Positions 48,588-59,330 of a stretch of 64,000 nucleotides of DNA are shown here, one piece after another. This DNA is from Adiantum capillus-veneris (Eukaryota; Streptophyta; Polypodiopsida; Polypodiales; Pteridaceae): positions 86,376,881-86,440,880 of the forward strand of contig CM043957.1 of the NCBI GenBank assembly GCA_014529385.2, given 5' to 3'. The translations under genes and the position numbers were made by a program. Numbering within the stretch: position 1 is the stretch's first letter; the number at the start of each line of letters is the position of its first letter. The notes beneath the pieces are model-generated. The model saw only the letters and a list, made by a program, of their open reading frames with translations. It ran no database searches and was not told the origin of the DNA.

Positions 48588-48703
48588 CTTCTCGCTCACA
48601 CACATCTCTCACTCGCTCTCTCAGACTCTCTCTCTCTCTCTCTCGCGCGCGCGCACACACACAGTGCACACACACCCTTACCACTCGCACGCTTACTTCC
48701 AGC

Positions 48704-48746
48704 TATTTTATATCAGTACCAAGGCGCTAAAAGCTCATATGATTGG
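48704..48746 (-). promoter_or_regulatory. Core promoter of the BAHD gene
   Basis: TATAAAATA on the minus strand (48704-48712) lies about 117 bp upstream of the chosen ATG. A CCAAT box (48742-48746) lies about 30 bp further up. The predicted 5' UTR contains (CT)n(CG)n(CA)n at 48626-48662. Confidence 0.6.
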
Positions 48747-48960
48747 ATGCCAATTGTCTTGACAGGTGAGATAGCCACGCGGCTTCACTGGCCAATCCTT
48801 AATTTCTTGCTCGTCTTTAAGAGCATCACTGGACTCTTTCGACGTGAATGATCATCGACAAAAAAAAGAAAAAATCCATTTTTCAGAACCACTAAAATCC
48901 TCCCTCAACTACTTCAAATCCTCCCTCATTACTGGCCTGCTTGAAATAGGGATGGTCTTA

Positions 48961-49394
48961 CCTGGCCTATATCTCACACGGGCATGGGAGGAAATGGGAT
49001 CTATGGTGGGATGATTGAGCACCGTAGATCTCGGGCTTCCGTGGACAATGTAAACTCGAGAAAAATGTAAACTCGGGTACCCGAGTTTACTTCGCTCCTC
49101 CCCCCGTCCCCAAGGATTGAACCCACAACCTAGGGTTTGAGGGCCATGTGGCCTATCCACCACGCCCGCGCATGTCACTGTGGAATGTACACGTTTCCAT
49201 GGAGTTTTGACGTGCAAAAGTATCGGGGCAGGCAAAAGTAAACTCGGGTATTTTTGTAAACTCGGGTACCCGAGTTTACAAAAATACCCAAGTTTACTTT
49301 TGCGACAAGATCTACGACGCGCGCCTAATGTCGGGGCCCAAAAGTGATGGGAGCCTTTGATCCCATCTCCCATGCCCGTGTTAGATATAGCTGA
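48961..49394. mobile_element. Mutator-type MITE with 11-bp target duplication
   Basis: GGATGGTCTTA occurs directly on both sides (48950-48960 and 49395-49405). Just inside, the ends are inverted copies over about 40 bp (left CTATATCTCACACGGGCATG, right CTATATCTAACACGGGCATG on the other strand). A 9-11 bp target duplication with longish inverted repeats is the Mutator signature. The inside holds a 24-nt perfect palindrome (49067-49090), a 72-nt palindrome (49232-49303) and a tRNA-like A box/B box pair on the minus strand (49152-49162 and 49114-49123). It lies 0.37 kb upstream of the BAHD start. Confidence 0.85.
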
Positions 49395-49405
49395 GGATGG
49401 TCTTA

Positions 49406-49641
49406 GGGTGAATTCGCATGCAGCAGTGGCGGGGGTGGGGCACACGTCAACAAATCTATCCCTTGTTTGACAGCAAAGCCTCGGCCCTCGCATCTTCTTC
49501 CTCTCAAAGGCGGGGTAAATTTCTGCCGTTTGGAGCAAGGGGGCAGCATTGATGACACACACAAGGTGGGGAGTAGAACCCCTGCATGCGGACCCGCTCT
49601 TACGCTCAAAAAAGAATACTTTTAACTTTTTCAATAAATAT

Positions 49642-49687
<46 letters not shown>

Positions 49688-50268
49688 AACCTTAGCCAAT
49701 GACTAGGGAATGTGCAAAAGTAATTTGTATTTTCCCCACAAAATTAACAAAAGAAATCATGCATGTAGGCAATCTCCACGTAACCTTGCATATCCTAGAA
49801 AAACCTAAGCAATCAAAGGTCTCTTGGAACATCAATGAGTTCCCCATGAGTTCAAAGACCCAAAAAAAAAAGCATTGAATGCCTAAAGCAAAGCAAAAAC
49901 AAGATCTTCTTTGGACTTAGAGAGCATACTAAAATCTGTAGCACCTAATTTCATCTAGAGGGTCAAGGGGCAGCTCTTGCCCCTGCTTTCGCTGATTTGG
50001 ACATAGAGGCAAGTGCAGTTTTGTCTTCAATCTTCCATAGTCTTTAGGCACCTACTACACCGGGGATCAATCCAAAACACAATCAACATTTGGAAATCTG
50101 TCATAGCCAAGATGAACAAGTCTCTATTGTTACTCGGAAACTCCAATGTGGTGGAGACTTGAAAAGACAAATAAAAGGATTAGGCACAATCCTCAAGGGT
50201 TAATAGCTGATAGCCTTGTAGACATCAGTGACATTGAAGAAAATACATTAGTATTACACATTCTCTAG

Positions 50269-50328
<60 letters not shown>

Positions 50329-51161
50329 ATGTGAGATAAGAGGAAGAACCTATGCAACACCTCTAACCCATGACATTCGACCTGCCATTGTGTCATGGCT
50401 CATACATAGACCGTCACACCTATGCCATTGTCCACTGCCTATGACCCATACACCCCTCATCATCCTCATCATGTTGCTCAGCCCAAGTTCCAACTACTTA
50501 TCCCATCTTTGTTGCCCACGTCAGTTGCAAATAGCCCCATCAGCCCCGGCCCCCAAGTTGCCCATGCTACTACTTCTTGGGCATGCTGAGCAATGCTTGC
50601 CTATTTGTGTGTAGCCAAAAGATTTCACTTATACCCTCCTATATGCTCATACCCTCATACATACTTCAGCTCTGTAATAAGCCATGCTTGGACCGTTATT
50701 TTTACCTATCAAATACATATGGAATCTCTCTTGATTCTACTTAAAACAAATTTCCAAAAATAGTGCTACCTACTAGCGTGCTAACATTAGGGCCAAAAAC
50801 GATTCAAAAAGGGTTGTATAAGGAATTGGTTAACTTACTAATTAGTAGAGCCGTTTATAGTCAACACGGCTCTAAATTTGGTCGTTTTGGTAATCTAAAG
50901 CATATCTATGCAATCTAAAACGTATCTAGGTACATATCTCTAAATATTCAAAAAGATATCGTTTTCTTCACATTCCTTTGGTGCTCACCTCGAAATTTGT
51001 TCTCATTTACTTCACTTGGCGGCAAATAGTTTTTTCCACTTTTGAATCACTCAACCTCTTATTTTTCTTACCTTTCACGAGCTTTCTCTCTTCTTTTTTC
51101 ATGCACCTTGTTCTGCTACTACGTTATCTCCATTATTCTTTCTGTGTGTTCATTACTTACA
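49406..51161. other. No supported gene
   Basis: (CT)n lies at 49643-49686 and (GA)n at 50272-50328. A perfect 9-bp inverted repeat TAGAGCCGT/ACGGCTCTA (50846-50854, 50866-50874) lies about 290 bp before the transposase-like gene. The left end of the 51-58 kb element is probably in this stretch, but no terminal repeat pair could be matched by eye. Confidence 0.5.
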
Positions 51162-53651
51162 ATGAGTAATACATCTTCCATTAGTGATAACATCAAGTTT
51201 CACTTGAACATTAAGCTAAGCCAGGACTACGTGGAGTGTCTATCAAAGATTAGTTACACCTCCAAATGAAGCACAACAACTTTGCAACAGGGGAAAGAAA
51301 CACATTGATATATGGACAGATGGGAGCTTGTATCCACCGGATCCTAGCACTGGAAGGTATCCATCTTTTCACACACCTCATGATTTGATGAGATTTGTCG
51401 GAGATGGGGTTGATGGCTTACTGGGATATAGTTCTAGGCTATCTCATTTACACATTGATCATACACATTACATTCAATATCTCAAAAGTGTTTTGTCTTC
51501 AAATGCAACAAGAATAGATATTGAAAACCAAATAGCGTCTCTAAAACAAGAAAATCATCAGCTTCAGAGTTTAAAAGAAACTCCAATAGGATTAAGAGCA
51601 CGAGTAAAACAAATGAGAGATGTAGTAAACTTAACAGAAGGTTCTGGACAAAGAAAAACAAAGATTAAAGATTACTAGAGAATGTGTGACTAGCCTTTTA
51701 GGATTTGATATGTCCAATGTTCAAGAAAGGGTGAGGATTTTGAATGAGGTAATGAACAAAAGTGAGATTTTGAAACTTTTAAAATATCCTGAAAATCGAA
51801 CTCAAAAAAAATTGGTATTTCAAAATTTACTGAAAGATATGGGTTTATTGGTCCAACCTTCTCAAATGCAAGAAGTTTGTGACACAGTGGGGGTGAGTAG
51901 AAGGGGTTACATGGCCATCTCTTAAACCTGGTTTCAGGTTTTAAAGTATTACAAGATTAAAGCTTTTGGGTTGCTTAGGCCTCACAATGTTGGGAAAGTA
52001 AGGACTCTGTTAAATGAAGAAACACCCGAACATTTTGGAGAGTACTATCATATAGAAGGAACGATGCCATATGAAAAACATTAAAAAAATCTTCTTTTGA
52101 GTATAATGTTTTTAATAACATTTGGATGAGTATAAAAAAACTTCAATCTGCTATGGTGAGATACTATAACATGCGAGAAGTAGATTGTGAAAAACTTATA
52201 TTCGTTATAAAATTGGATGAAGCTCAAATTCAGAAATGTCAAAAAATGGAAAGAGTGTCCATATCCCTAATGAATAGAGCATTGGATTATAGCCAGGGTA
52301 AGCTTGATTCCCCATACCACAAAACTCTATCAGAAATGGATCTTTGGTGGATTGGAGCAGCTCAAATACCAGTAGAAAATCACAATACATTGAAATGGCT
52401 CTTTTTGCAGACCGATATCACTTTCGTTATACAAGACCAAAATGCAGGTGAAGAACTCCATGTAGATGGCATGGGCGACTTTGTTGTAGAATGGCACTTG
52501 AGTGCCGACCTAAAAGCATTGAAGTGCATGTTTGGTGTATGTGGAGGTGCCAATACCAAGTATCCATGTTTGTATTGCATGGCAAGCACTGGAACAAAAG
52601 GATGGCTTGCAGAACACCAGGTTGGAAAACCACCATCAAGAAATAGTGTGAACGTCATCAACTACCCATCGTCTTCTATGATTTGGGATCCAATTCTAAC
52701 AATAGATTTAAAAAATGTACATATATGTACAATGCATGCAAAGATTAGAATCTTGGACAAATTGCTTCGACTCCATCTTGATTATGCACATTCTATTAAG
52801 CCAGGTAAACTTGCAGATGAGTGCATAGAAAAATGCGAGGCTTTGCTCTCTCAAATGGGTTTTCATGGTGGTCAAGTGCATCTAAAAAAAGATCCTACTC
52901 TTTCAAAAGGAATGGGTGATGTTTTGCAAGATGTTTCGATGGGTGGAGCAAAAGCCAAAAGATTTTGAGCAACCATGACAACAAACAAGTTGACGCTATG
53001 TGGAACTGCTGGAAGGATCTTTGTGTAATAACAACCAATGTCAAAAGTAGACTAGATGTAGCCAACAAATGCATGGAAGTGTGGAAGAAGCTCGACATTT
53101 TTTGAAAGTTTTGAGAGAACAGTTAGCTCTGCTACTTATGCAGATGACTTTAAAAAGACAATAAAGCTTTTAATAACTACTGTCACAAATGCTTGGGGAG
53201 CAAGAGACATCACATATTACTTGGTGAGTATTCAATTATTTTTTAAAGTCTGTATAGTATTTTACATTGCATCCTATGAGTTCAATTAACCTTTTTTCTT
53301 AATTTTTAGCATATTCTGTACCTGCATGGACCATATTTTGCAAAACAAGGACCCCTTGCAACATGGAATACCCAAGGAATGGAAAAATCTCACTATCAAG
53401 CGAGGACTTCATTTTTCAGATGTACGAGAAAGGGAGGGGGACAAAGAAGGAGCAATGCACTAAAGGAATTATTCAATTGGTTCTATAGGAGGCAATTACA
53501 ACGGGTGAGATCAAACAACATGCTGCTCAACCACAAATGGAGATTAATGCTTCACTTTGAAACTTTGTACCGAGTCTTTCTAAAGAGATCCAAATTCAAA
53601 AAAGATATTTTTACACAAAATATTGTCAATTTTGCATCAATTTTTGATTAA
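51162..53651 (+). pseudogene. Transposase-like gene of unassigned family
   Basis: It starts MSNTSSISDNIKFHLNIKL. After a frameshift it reads an N-terminal domain with HIDIWTDGSLYPPDPSTGRY, a coiled coil (51500-51590) and LKETPIGLRAR. The main domain (52126-52968) has VIKLDEAQIQKC, LHVDGMGDFVVEWHLSADLK, a zinc-like CLYC pair, and DLKNVHICTMHAKIRILDKL. A plausible 86-nt intron (53224-53309) precedes ATWNTQGMEKSHYQARTSFF. The Asp...Asp...QGxE layout suggests an RNase-H-fold (DDE) transposase, which is inference; I cannot name the superfamily. Frameshifts near 51255, 51676, 51930-52090 and 52968 break it. Confidence 0.6.
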
Positions 53652-55221
53652 TTTGGTATCACTAGGCATGTCGCCCCTATATCTAAAAAACTTCCTTCTT
53701 TTATAGGCCCCAAGAAGGTTGACATTTGTCTCCTCAGCTGTTGCTGCATAGCTAGAGTAGCAAAGAAAGCATCTTGCTCTTGAGGCATTGAATCCTGCAG
53801 CATAGCCAAATATTCTAAGTGCTGCAGCTCTCTCAAGTAGCATGATCTTGTTTGCATTGATTTGAAGGGAAGTGTACCCCATAAACCGTGACAATATCTT
53901 CAGGGCAAATATTGGAAACTCAGGATCTTCAGAATACTGCATGTGAAAAGCACAGAAGGTGTAGGCATGTAGTGCATGAGAGAGGAGGCATCCCTTCTTG
54001 AAGTACCCTCTAATGCTTTCCCTCTCGAGCCTGTAGCTCTCCCAAGAAAATTGTCTTTGTCAAGGAGTTCAATCTACAAAACAAGAAATAATGAGTAATT
54101 AAAACAAGCTTGAAAAAAGGAAGATTTTAGGAAGGGAGATCAAGGTGTAACTAAATCTACCTTTTGCAACTCATCCTCTGCAGTGACTTTTTCTTGAAGG
54201 AGATTTCATGATCCAGTCATCTCTCTTATGCCAACATCCTTATCAACTTCCTTTAGCCTAAAGTCTCTGCCAAAAGATTGGATGCCTAGCTCAACAAGTC
54301 TCTTCTCAAAATCCTCATCTTTGAGAGTAGGTTTCTCCTCTTCCACTCTTTTCATGCATCGAGCAAGTGCATGAGGAGCAGGAAGAAATAATTTCTTGGA
54401 TGTTTGAAGATCAAGTGCCAAAAACTCCTCTTTTGACTCTTCTTCTGTGTCAATGAAATCTTTGGCCACCTCAGAAGCTTCAAAAATGGTGGCAATACAG
54501 TAGTCCTCCCTCATATTAAGCAGACATTGAATATGATGGAGAGGGATATACTCTTTTCCATTGATATAGAAGTAGGGAAGGTTTGGAACAGTAAGGGAGG
54601 CCTCAGACACCTCTACCTCCTCTATGGGCTCATCAATGACAGTACTAGCTCTAAATTGAACCACATCAAAATTTGAACTTTCCTGCTTCTCAGCTTTGCA
54701 GGATCAATTTCCTCCTCCTCTAGAATTTCACTTTGCTCAAGCTACAAGACTGTGGAAACATTTGTATTTGTTCCCTCTTTGTCTGTATCTTTTACTTCAT
54801 CACCTTTGCCTTGCATATCAACTTTAAGGAACAAAAAGAAAAGAAAGGCAACTTCTGTTGGAACAAGGTTGCAAGGCTTTGAATGTAATTGATAAGAAAG
54901 GACAAATAAATGAAGTCTTCTTAGAAAATCTTCCAAACCTCCTTGTTACTTTGCCTTTCTCAATTGAGTTGGTAGTAAATTCAGTTAGATGGCGATAGGT
55001 CTTACCATCCAAAACCAAACACTTACCCTCAATTGCCTCTTTAAACTCTTTAAATTCTTCTGACAAAAAGTCCTTCAATTTGTTTAGCATCACTACAAGA
55101 TCAAAGGATTGAATATTTCATATGCTTTGGTGTACACTTCCATGTCACCACCATCCATGACAGCAACCAAGAGCTTCTCACTTGGGCTCTCCTCTAAAAT
55201 CTCTTCACGACCTTCACTCAT
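53637..55221 (-). pseudogene. Unrecognised gene of the same element
   Basis: It starts at 55221 (MSEGREEILEESPSEKLLV). After frameshifts it continues LVVMLNKLKDFLSEEFKEFK and DGKTYRHLTEF, then an acidic linker, then a 150-codon open block (54664-54206) with NLPYFYINGKEYIPLHHIQ and KKLFLPAPHALARCMKRVEE. An 87-nt intron with good ends (54160-54074) leads to a C-terminal part with ELQARERESIRGYFKKG and ERAAALRIFGYAAGFNASRA. No known domain was recognised. A TATA-like GTATATAGC lies at 55295-55287, about 70 bp upstream. It may be an accessory or DNA-binding protein, but that is only context. Confidence 0.5.
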
Positions 55222-56381
55222 GATTCGGTTGAAAGTTTGAAGGAAGCAAGACCAAAACGAAGCGCTAAAGCCACGACCAAGATCGTGCTATATACTCCTA
55301 TCACTTTGTGCAGTGGCTTAGGCTATGTAAACAAAACCCAAACAGAGCGATAGAGGCACGAGACACACTCTGTTGGCTACAGCTATCGCGTCGTGAAAGT
55401 GGTTAAGAAGGTGCCAATAAAACCCAAACGAAGCGATAGCACAATGAGGAAAACTTTGCAAGCATACCCCCTCACGTCGTGCAGGACAAGCATGGATGAT
55501 AAGGAGAGAGCTCTAAAATAGAGGTAATGTGAGAGAACTAGAAAGCTTGAAAGCTTAAGACTCTCGCATCGTGCGGCACAAACTAAAAGTAACACGCCAA
55601 AAAAATACAAGATCAAGCTTATATAAGGAGTCCAAAATTACCGTTATTGACAAATGTCACACATGCACACGTGCCACGTGGCAATATTTCAACGGACACT
55701 GTACGGGCGGTCGGATGTATAAAAAGCTCATGTCACGTGTTCATTTTTCATCTCCGTGTGTTCGCGTGTTTGTGTCATGTTTCGCACCTAACATCCTCCT
55801 CCACATGCCTCTTTAATCTTATGTTACATTTTCCTCATCGACCCACACACGCTCTTTCGTGATATTCCATCTAACCCGAGCGACGTGATATCAAATGCTT
55901 GCAAACTTCAAGAGTACCTCGCTTGCAAACATCAAGAACCCTTACGACGCGATCGCCAGCACATCTAGGTTGTGGCACGACCGCCTATTTCTTCCTGCAG
56001 GCTTACCACGCCCTAGGGGTTACTTCCAGACTGTGGGAGGACGTCCTACCGTGCGTGTCCTACGGTATTGCTTCAGCCTCCCTCACGACGCTATAGCGTG
56101 CTCTTCCAGACTGTGGGAGGATGTCCTATCGCGTCCTTCATGGTATTTCTTCAGCATTCCTTATGACGCGATAGGGAGTACTTCCACACTGTGGGAGGAC
56201 GTCCTATCGCGTCCTTCGCAGTATTTCTTCAGCATTCCTTACGACGCGATAGGGGGTACTTCCAAACTATGGGAGGACATCCTATCGCGTCCTGCAATAT
56301 TTTTTGAGCCTTCCTCGCGACGCGATAGCGTGCCTTGTGTTGACTAATTTTGTGGCATTGGACAACACTTCCCACCATCAA
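55222..56381. promoter_or_regulatory. Divergent promoter region with CGCGATAG repeats
   Basis: The spacer between the two divergent genes is CpG-rich, unlike the CpG-poor surroundings. On the plus strand it has TATATAAGG (55620-55628), TATAAAAAG (55718-55726), a perfect G-box palindrome GCCACGTGGC (55673-55682) and a second CACGTG (55734-55739). On the minus side GTATATAGC lies near 55291. The motif CTATCGCGTCGT (55383-55394) on the left half is the reverse complement of ACGACGCGATAG in the right-half tandem repeats. Looser copies (GAAGCGATAGC, GAGCGATAGAGG) lie at 55330-55440. Confidence 0.65.
56005..56316. repeat. 78-bp tandem repeats with internal dyad
   Basis: Units start at 56005 (80 bp), 56085, 56163 and 56241 (76 bp), with a partial unit before 56005 and a trailing start at 56317. 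Each unit has GACGCGATAGG and its reverse complement CCTATCGCGTC about 27 bp apart (for example 56165-56175 and 56203-56213) around CTGTGGGAGGACG. The unit length is 26 codons, so a 150-codon open frame across the array is a by-product. Confidence 0.92.
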
Positions 56382-58662
56382 ATGGCAAGGACAAAGCAAA
56401 CAGCAAGAAAAGTTTATCAAGCTCCAAAATATTCAGAGAAAGATGATGATGGTGACTAGGAAGAATTAGTTGAGAAGAAAGAAGAGAAACCACCTACACA
56501 ACCTCACTAGAGGGCTACTGCTAGGAAGAGATTGAATTATCAAGTCAAATCTCTAAGGGAGATAAGGAAAGCACAAAAGTCTACTTGTCGTCTTATTCCA
56601 AAGCTACCCTTCATGAGAGTTGTCAAAGAAATTTCAGATAGACTTGTGAGCACGATGAATATCAAAACCTTTGTTTCAGTACGGTGGAAATCTCAAGCAT
56701 TGATGTGCCTTCAGGAGGTTGCTAAGGATTTCCTTATAGACTTTATGAATGATAGCTACATTGCAACTGCATTTGCTTACAGGGTCACACTGATGAGCAA
56801 AGATTTTGTGCTTGTCTTAAGGCCGAGGTACAAGTTTGATTACGCTCTTGAGCTTATTCTTAGTGAGGATCTTAGGGCGTTCCAAATTTTAAATACCCCC
56901 CCTTCCAGGCAGCAGAAGAATTCAGGGGTTGTCATTGAAGATGTTACACATCAGTATGAGACAAGAAAGGCCCAGGATATCAAAGCAGGCAAGGAGGTTG
57001 AGAGGAAGCAAGACATGATCTCAGAGGATCCTATCTTTACAGAGCAAGCAGAAATTTTAAGAGCATCCAACTCTCTCCTTTATGAAAAAGTGACTGGCCA
57101 AATGGTTGTGGATGTCTCCATGTGTGGGGATAATGAGGTGTACTATGACATATCCCCTCAAGACACAAGTATGCTTGTAAACCCCAACATTGAGCTTGGA
57201 GACACTGTGCTCTTTATCTGTCTCAGGTATGTGTTGCCCCTTTGCTAATTAGTGCATGTGCGCCTATAAGGGCCTGATTGGGGGATGTTTTTTCTTTTTC
57301 AGGTGTCTATAAGAGATCTTCCAGAGGATATAGCTATGCAAATTTTCATACTTGATCATCTAGTGACACAGTGTCTATTTAACAAGCAAGGAAGACTTTC
57401 AAGTTTTTTTGAAGATTTTGACATGCTGACCTGCAATTACATAATATACCCCTATGTTGAAGGGTAAATCTTAAATCCTAACAATTTATAATATTTTGTA
57501 GTATTCCTAGCTAATGGTTATTTTTTTGTAGAGGATATTGGAGTCTTATTATATTCAATCTTTTGGATAAAGATATTATATTTATGAATTCATTGTCCAG
57601 TATCCATGGGAGAAGTAAACTGTAAGTATAAAGTAAGATGTATGCTTGATGGCCCATTGTTTTTCTGTTAGTAGCTTTTTCATTGATGTCTTCTTGCAGT
57701 GCTATCAAACTTATCGTTGGTCACCTGAGTACCACAAATAATGATTACAATATAGAAGGTTTCAAGTACTACAATCAAAAAGTGCATTTACAAACAGACT
57801 CAACATCTTGTGGATGGAGGGTGCTTGCCAATGCATGGAGATATCTTGAGTCAAGGTGCAAGATGACTACATTTACTATAAGTGTGTATCTCATGTGCCA
57901 CTAATTTGTTTTGACTTCCTAACTATCTATGTACTAATGTCCTTTATTTTCTATTTGTTGCAGTTGCATGAATCTCCAGAGTCTTGGGTCACGTGGTTGA
58001 GAAAGAAGGTTGTTTCTATGGTTTTGGAAAGATCAATAAACCCAAATGATCCAGACTCTCCTATAACACCAACTACATATGAAATAGAGTCTCCTTTGCC
58101 ACCAAAGAAAGGTAGAGCCACCAAGGGTTTGGATGCAAAGAAAAGGGATCACAAGAAGAAGAGTCCTGCAAAGAAGATCCATACAAAGAAAATCCGTACA
58201 AAGAAGAGTCCTACAAAGAAAAGCCATACAAAGAAGAGCCCCACCAAGAAGAAGAGCCCTACAAAAAGAAAAGCAGATGCCAAGAGGAAGAGCCCCACCA
58301 AGAAGAGCCCTGCAAAAAGAAAAGCAGATACAAAGGGCCATCCATTCCACTCACCATTGAAATTCAAGGTTCAAAAGCATCGTTTAACTAAGAACAGTAA
58401 GGGAGAGGCAGAGGCACCTAGCTCACCTTTCAAGCTACCATTCATGTTGCCAAAGAAGGTTGCCAAGTCACCCAAGCCAACCACTCCTCAAGAGCCCAAA
58501 GCACCAACCCCTGCCAAGTCCCCCATGCCAAGCCCTGAGGAGCCCAAGTCACCACCACCCCCTCCTGATCTGACTTCACCCCCTCCTGAACACAAAAGAA
58601 AAAGGGTCTCTGAAGATGCAGAATCCTCTCTGGCAAAAAGAAAAGTGGAGTTTCATGATTGA
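56382..58662 (+). pseudogene. CENH3-like histone / Ulp1 protease / H1-like tail fusion, two in-frame TAGs
   Basis: Five exons fit with agreeing phases: 56382-57226, 57314-57463, 57532-57621, 57700-57883, 57964-58662 (655 codons). Residues 1-10 are MARTKQTARK, the canonical H3 tail. Residues 58-148 are an H3 histone fold: LREIRKAQKST, LIPKLPFMRVVKEI, RWKSQALMCLQE, RVTLMSKDF. Pro73, Trp102, the AL-LQE helix, RVTLM-KDF and a loop 1 about eight residues longer than in H3 point to the centromeric CENH3 type. Residues about 320-405 are an Ulp1/C48 protease: GYWSLIIF, MNSL and Q393-TDSTS-C399; the His and Asp positions read Tyr334 and Asn351. Residues about 470-550 are SPTKK/SPAKK repeats like the histone H1 tail, and KRKRV near the end may be a nuclear signal. 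TAG at codons 26 and 43 breaks the variable tail only. Exon 2 could also use an acceptor at 57303, which would need a frame change. Confidence 0.8.
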
Positions 58663-59269
58663 TTACTCCACAAAAGTTTACACTTTTGTTCATTTTGTCC
58701 ATATGAACATATACTATTTGGTGGTTCATAATTTTGACTACTTAATACCAACGATTCGATTCTTAAATGTGTATCATGGTGTAATGTCAGTTTAAAACAA
58801 CATTAATAATGATCACAATAAGGTAGAAAAGACAAATATATTTACAAAATGCAATGATTACAATATTGAACTTGTTTTTTCAAGTCCTTGCAAGTGGCTC
58901 AAATACAACTCTTTTTGGGGGAGGGCATGTCTACGGATGCGACCTTAAGTTGGAAAGCTTTCAACAGCATGATACTCAGATTGGAGGCCAACATGTAATG
59001 TGCTAAGTAATCCCTTGAACAAGGATCTGCTATGAAGAGATGTTAAGATGCTGTGAATTGATATAGCTAGAGAAAAGGCAAAGAGGTTTTGTCCACTACA
59101 TGCACTGTCATGTAGACGTGGATGTGTAGATTTCTCATACCCACAAATATAGGCATTGACCAATAAAGACGAGGTTATAACCTGGTGGTTCTGATCTCCG
59201 TGCATTTCTAGACCGAGGTGTGCGGAGATCGGACATGACTAGAGAATGTGAGGTAGTTTACAGTGTGAA

Positions 59270-59330
<61 letters not shown>

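Larger units (their letters stand above)
51162..58662. mobile_element. Putative DNA transposon encoding a histone-H3/protease fusion
   Basis: Three genes sit in a compact layout. A transposase-like gene (+, 51162-53651) and an unrecognised gene (-, 55221-53637) converge with overlapping ends. The latter then diverges across a 1.16-kb repeat-bearing spacer from the H3-Ulp1 fusion gene (+, 56382-58662). Evidence for mobility is a second truncated copy of the first gene at 31408-31890, the transposase-like features of that gene, and the known habit of plant DNA transposons of carrying Ulp1 genes. Terminal inverted repeats and target duplications were not found by eye, so the limits given are those of the genes. 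Confidence 0.6.

Noticed and set aside
49105-49177. A true tRNA gene on the minus strand
   Set aside because: A and B boxes are present, but the anticodon and acceptor stems do not pair, so it is at best a tRNA-derived repeat.
48909-49634. 241-codon minus-strand open frame
   Set aside because: It runs through a MITE, both its inverted ends and its palindromes; no domain is visible, and its length is explained by repeat composition.
55895-56347. 150-codon frame with repeated LWEDVLSRP blocks
   Set aside because: The repeats are the 78-bp DNA units (a multiple of three). The dyad DNA motif explains the pattern better than a protein, and the frame ends before the histone start.
56452-56510. 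A 59-nt intron that would remove both TAG codons of the histone gene
   Set aside because: It has GT and AG ends but its length is not a multiple of three; splicing it gives a new stop within a few codons, and it is shorter than normal plant introns.
58945-59205. 86-codon minus-strand frame downstream of the histone gene
   Set aside because: No domain, no splice context and no homologue in the window; kept only as part of the flank.
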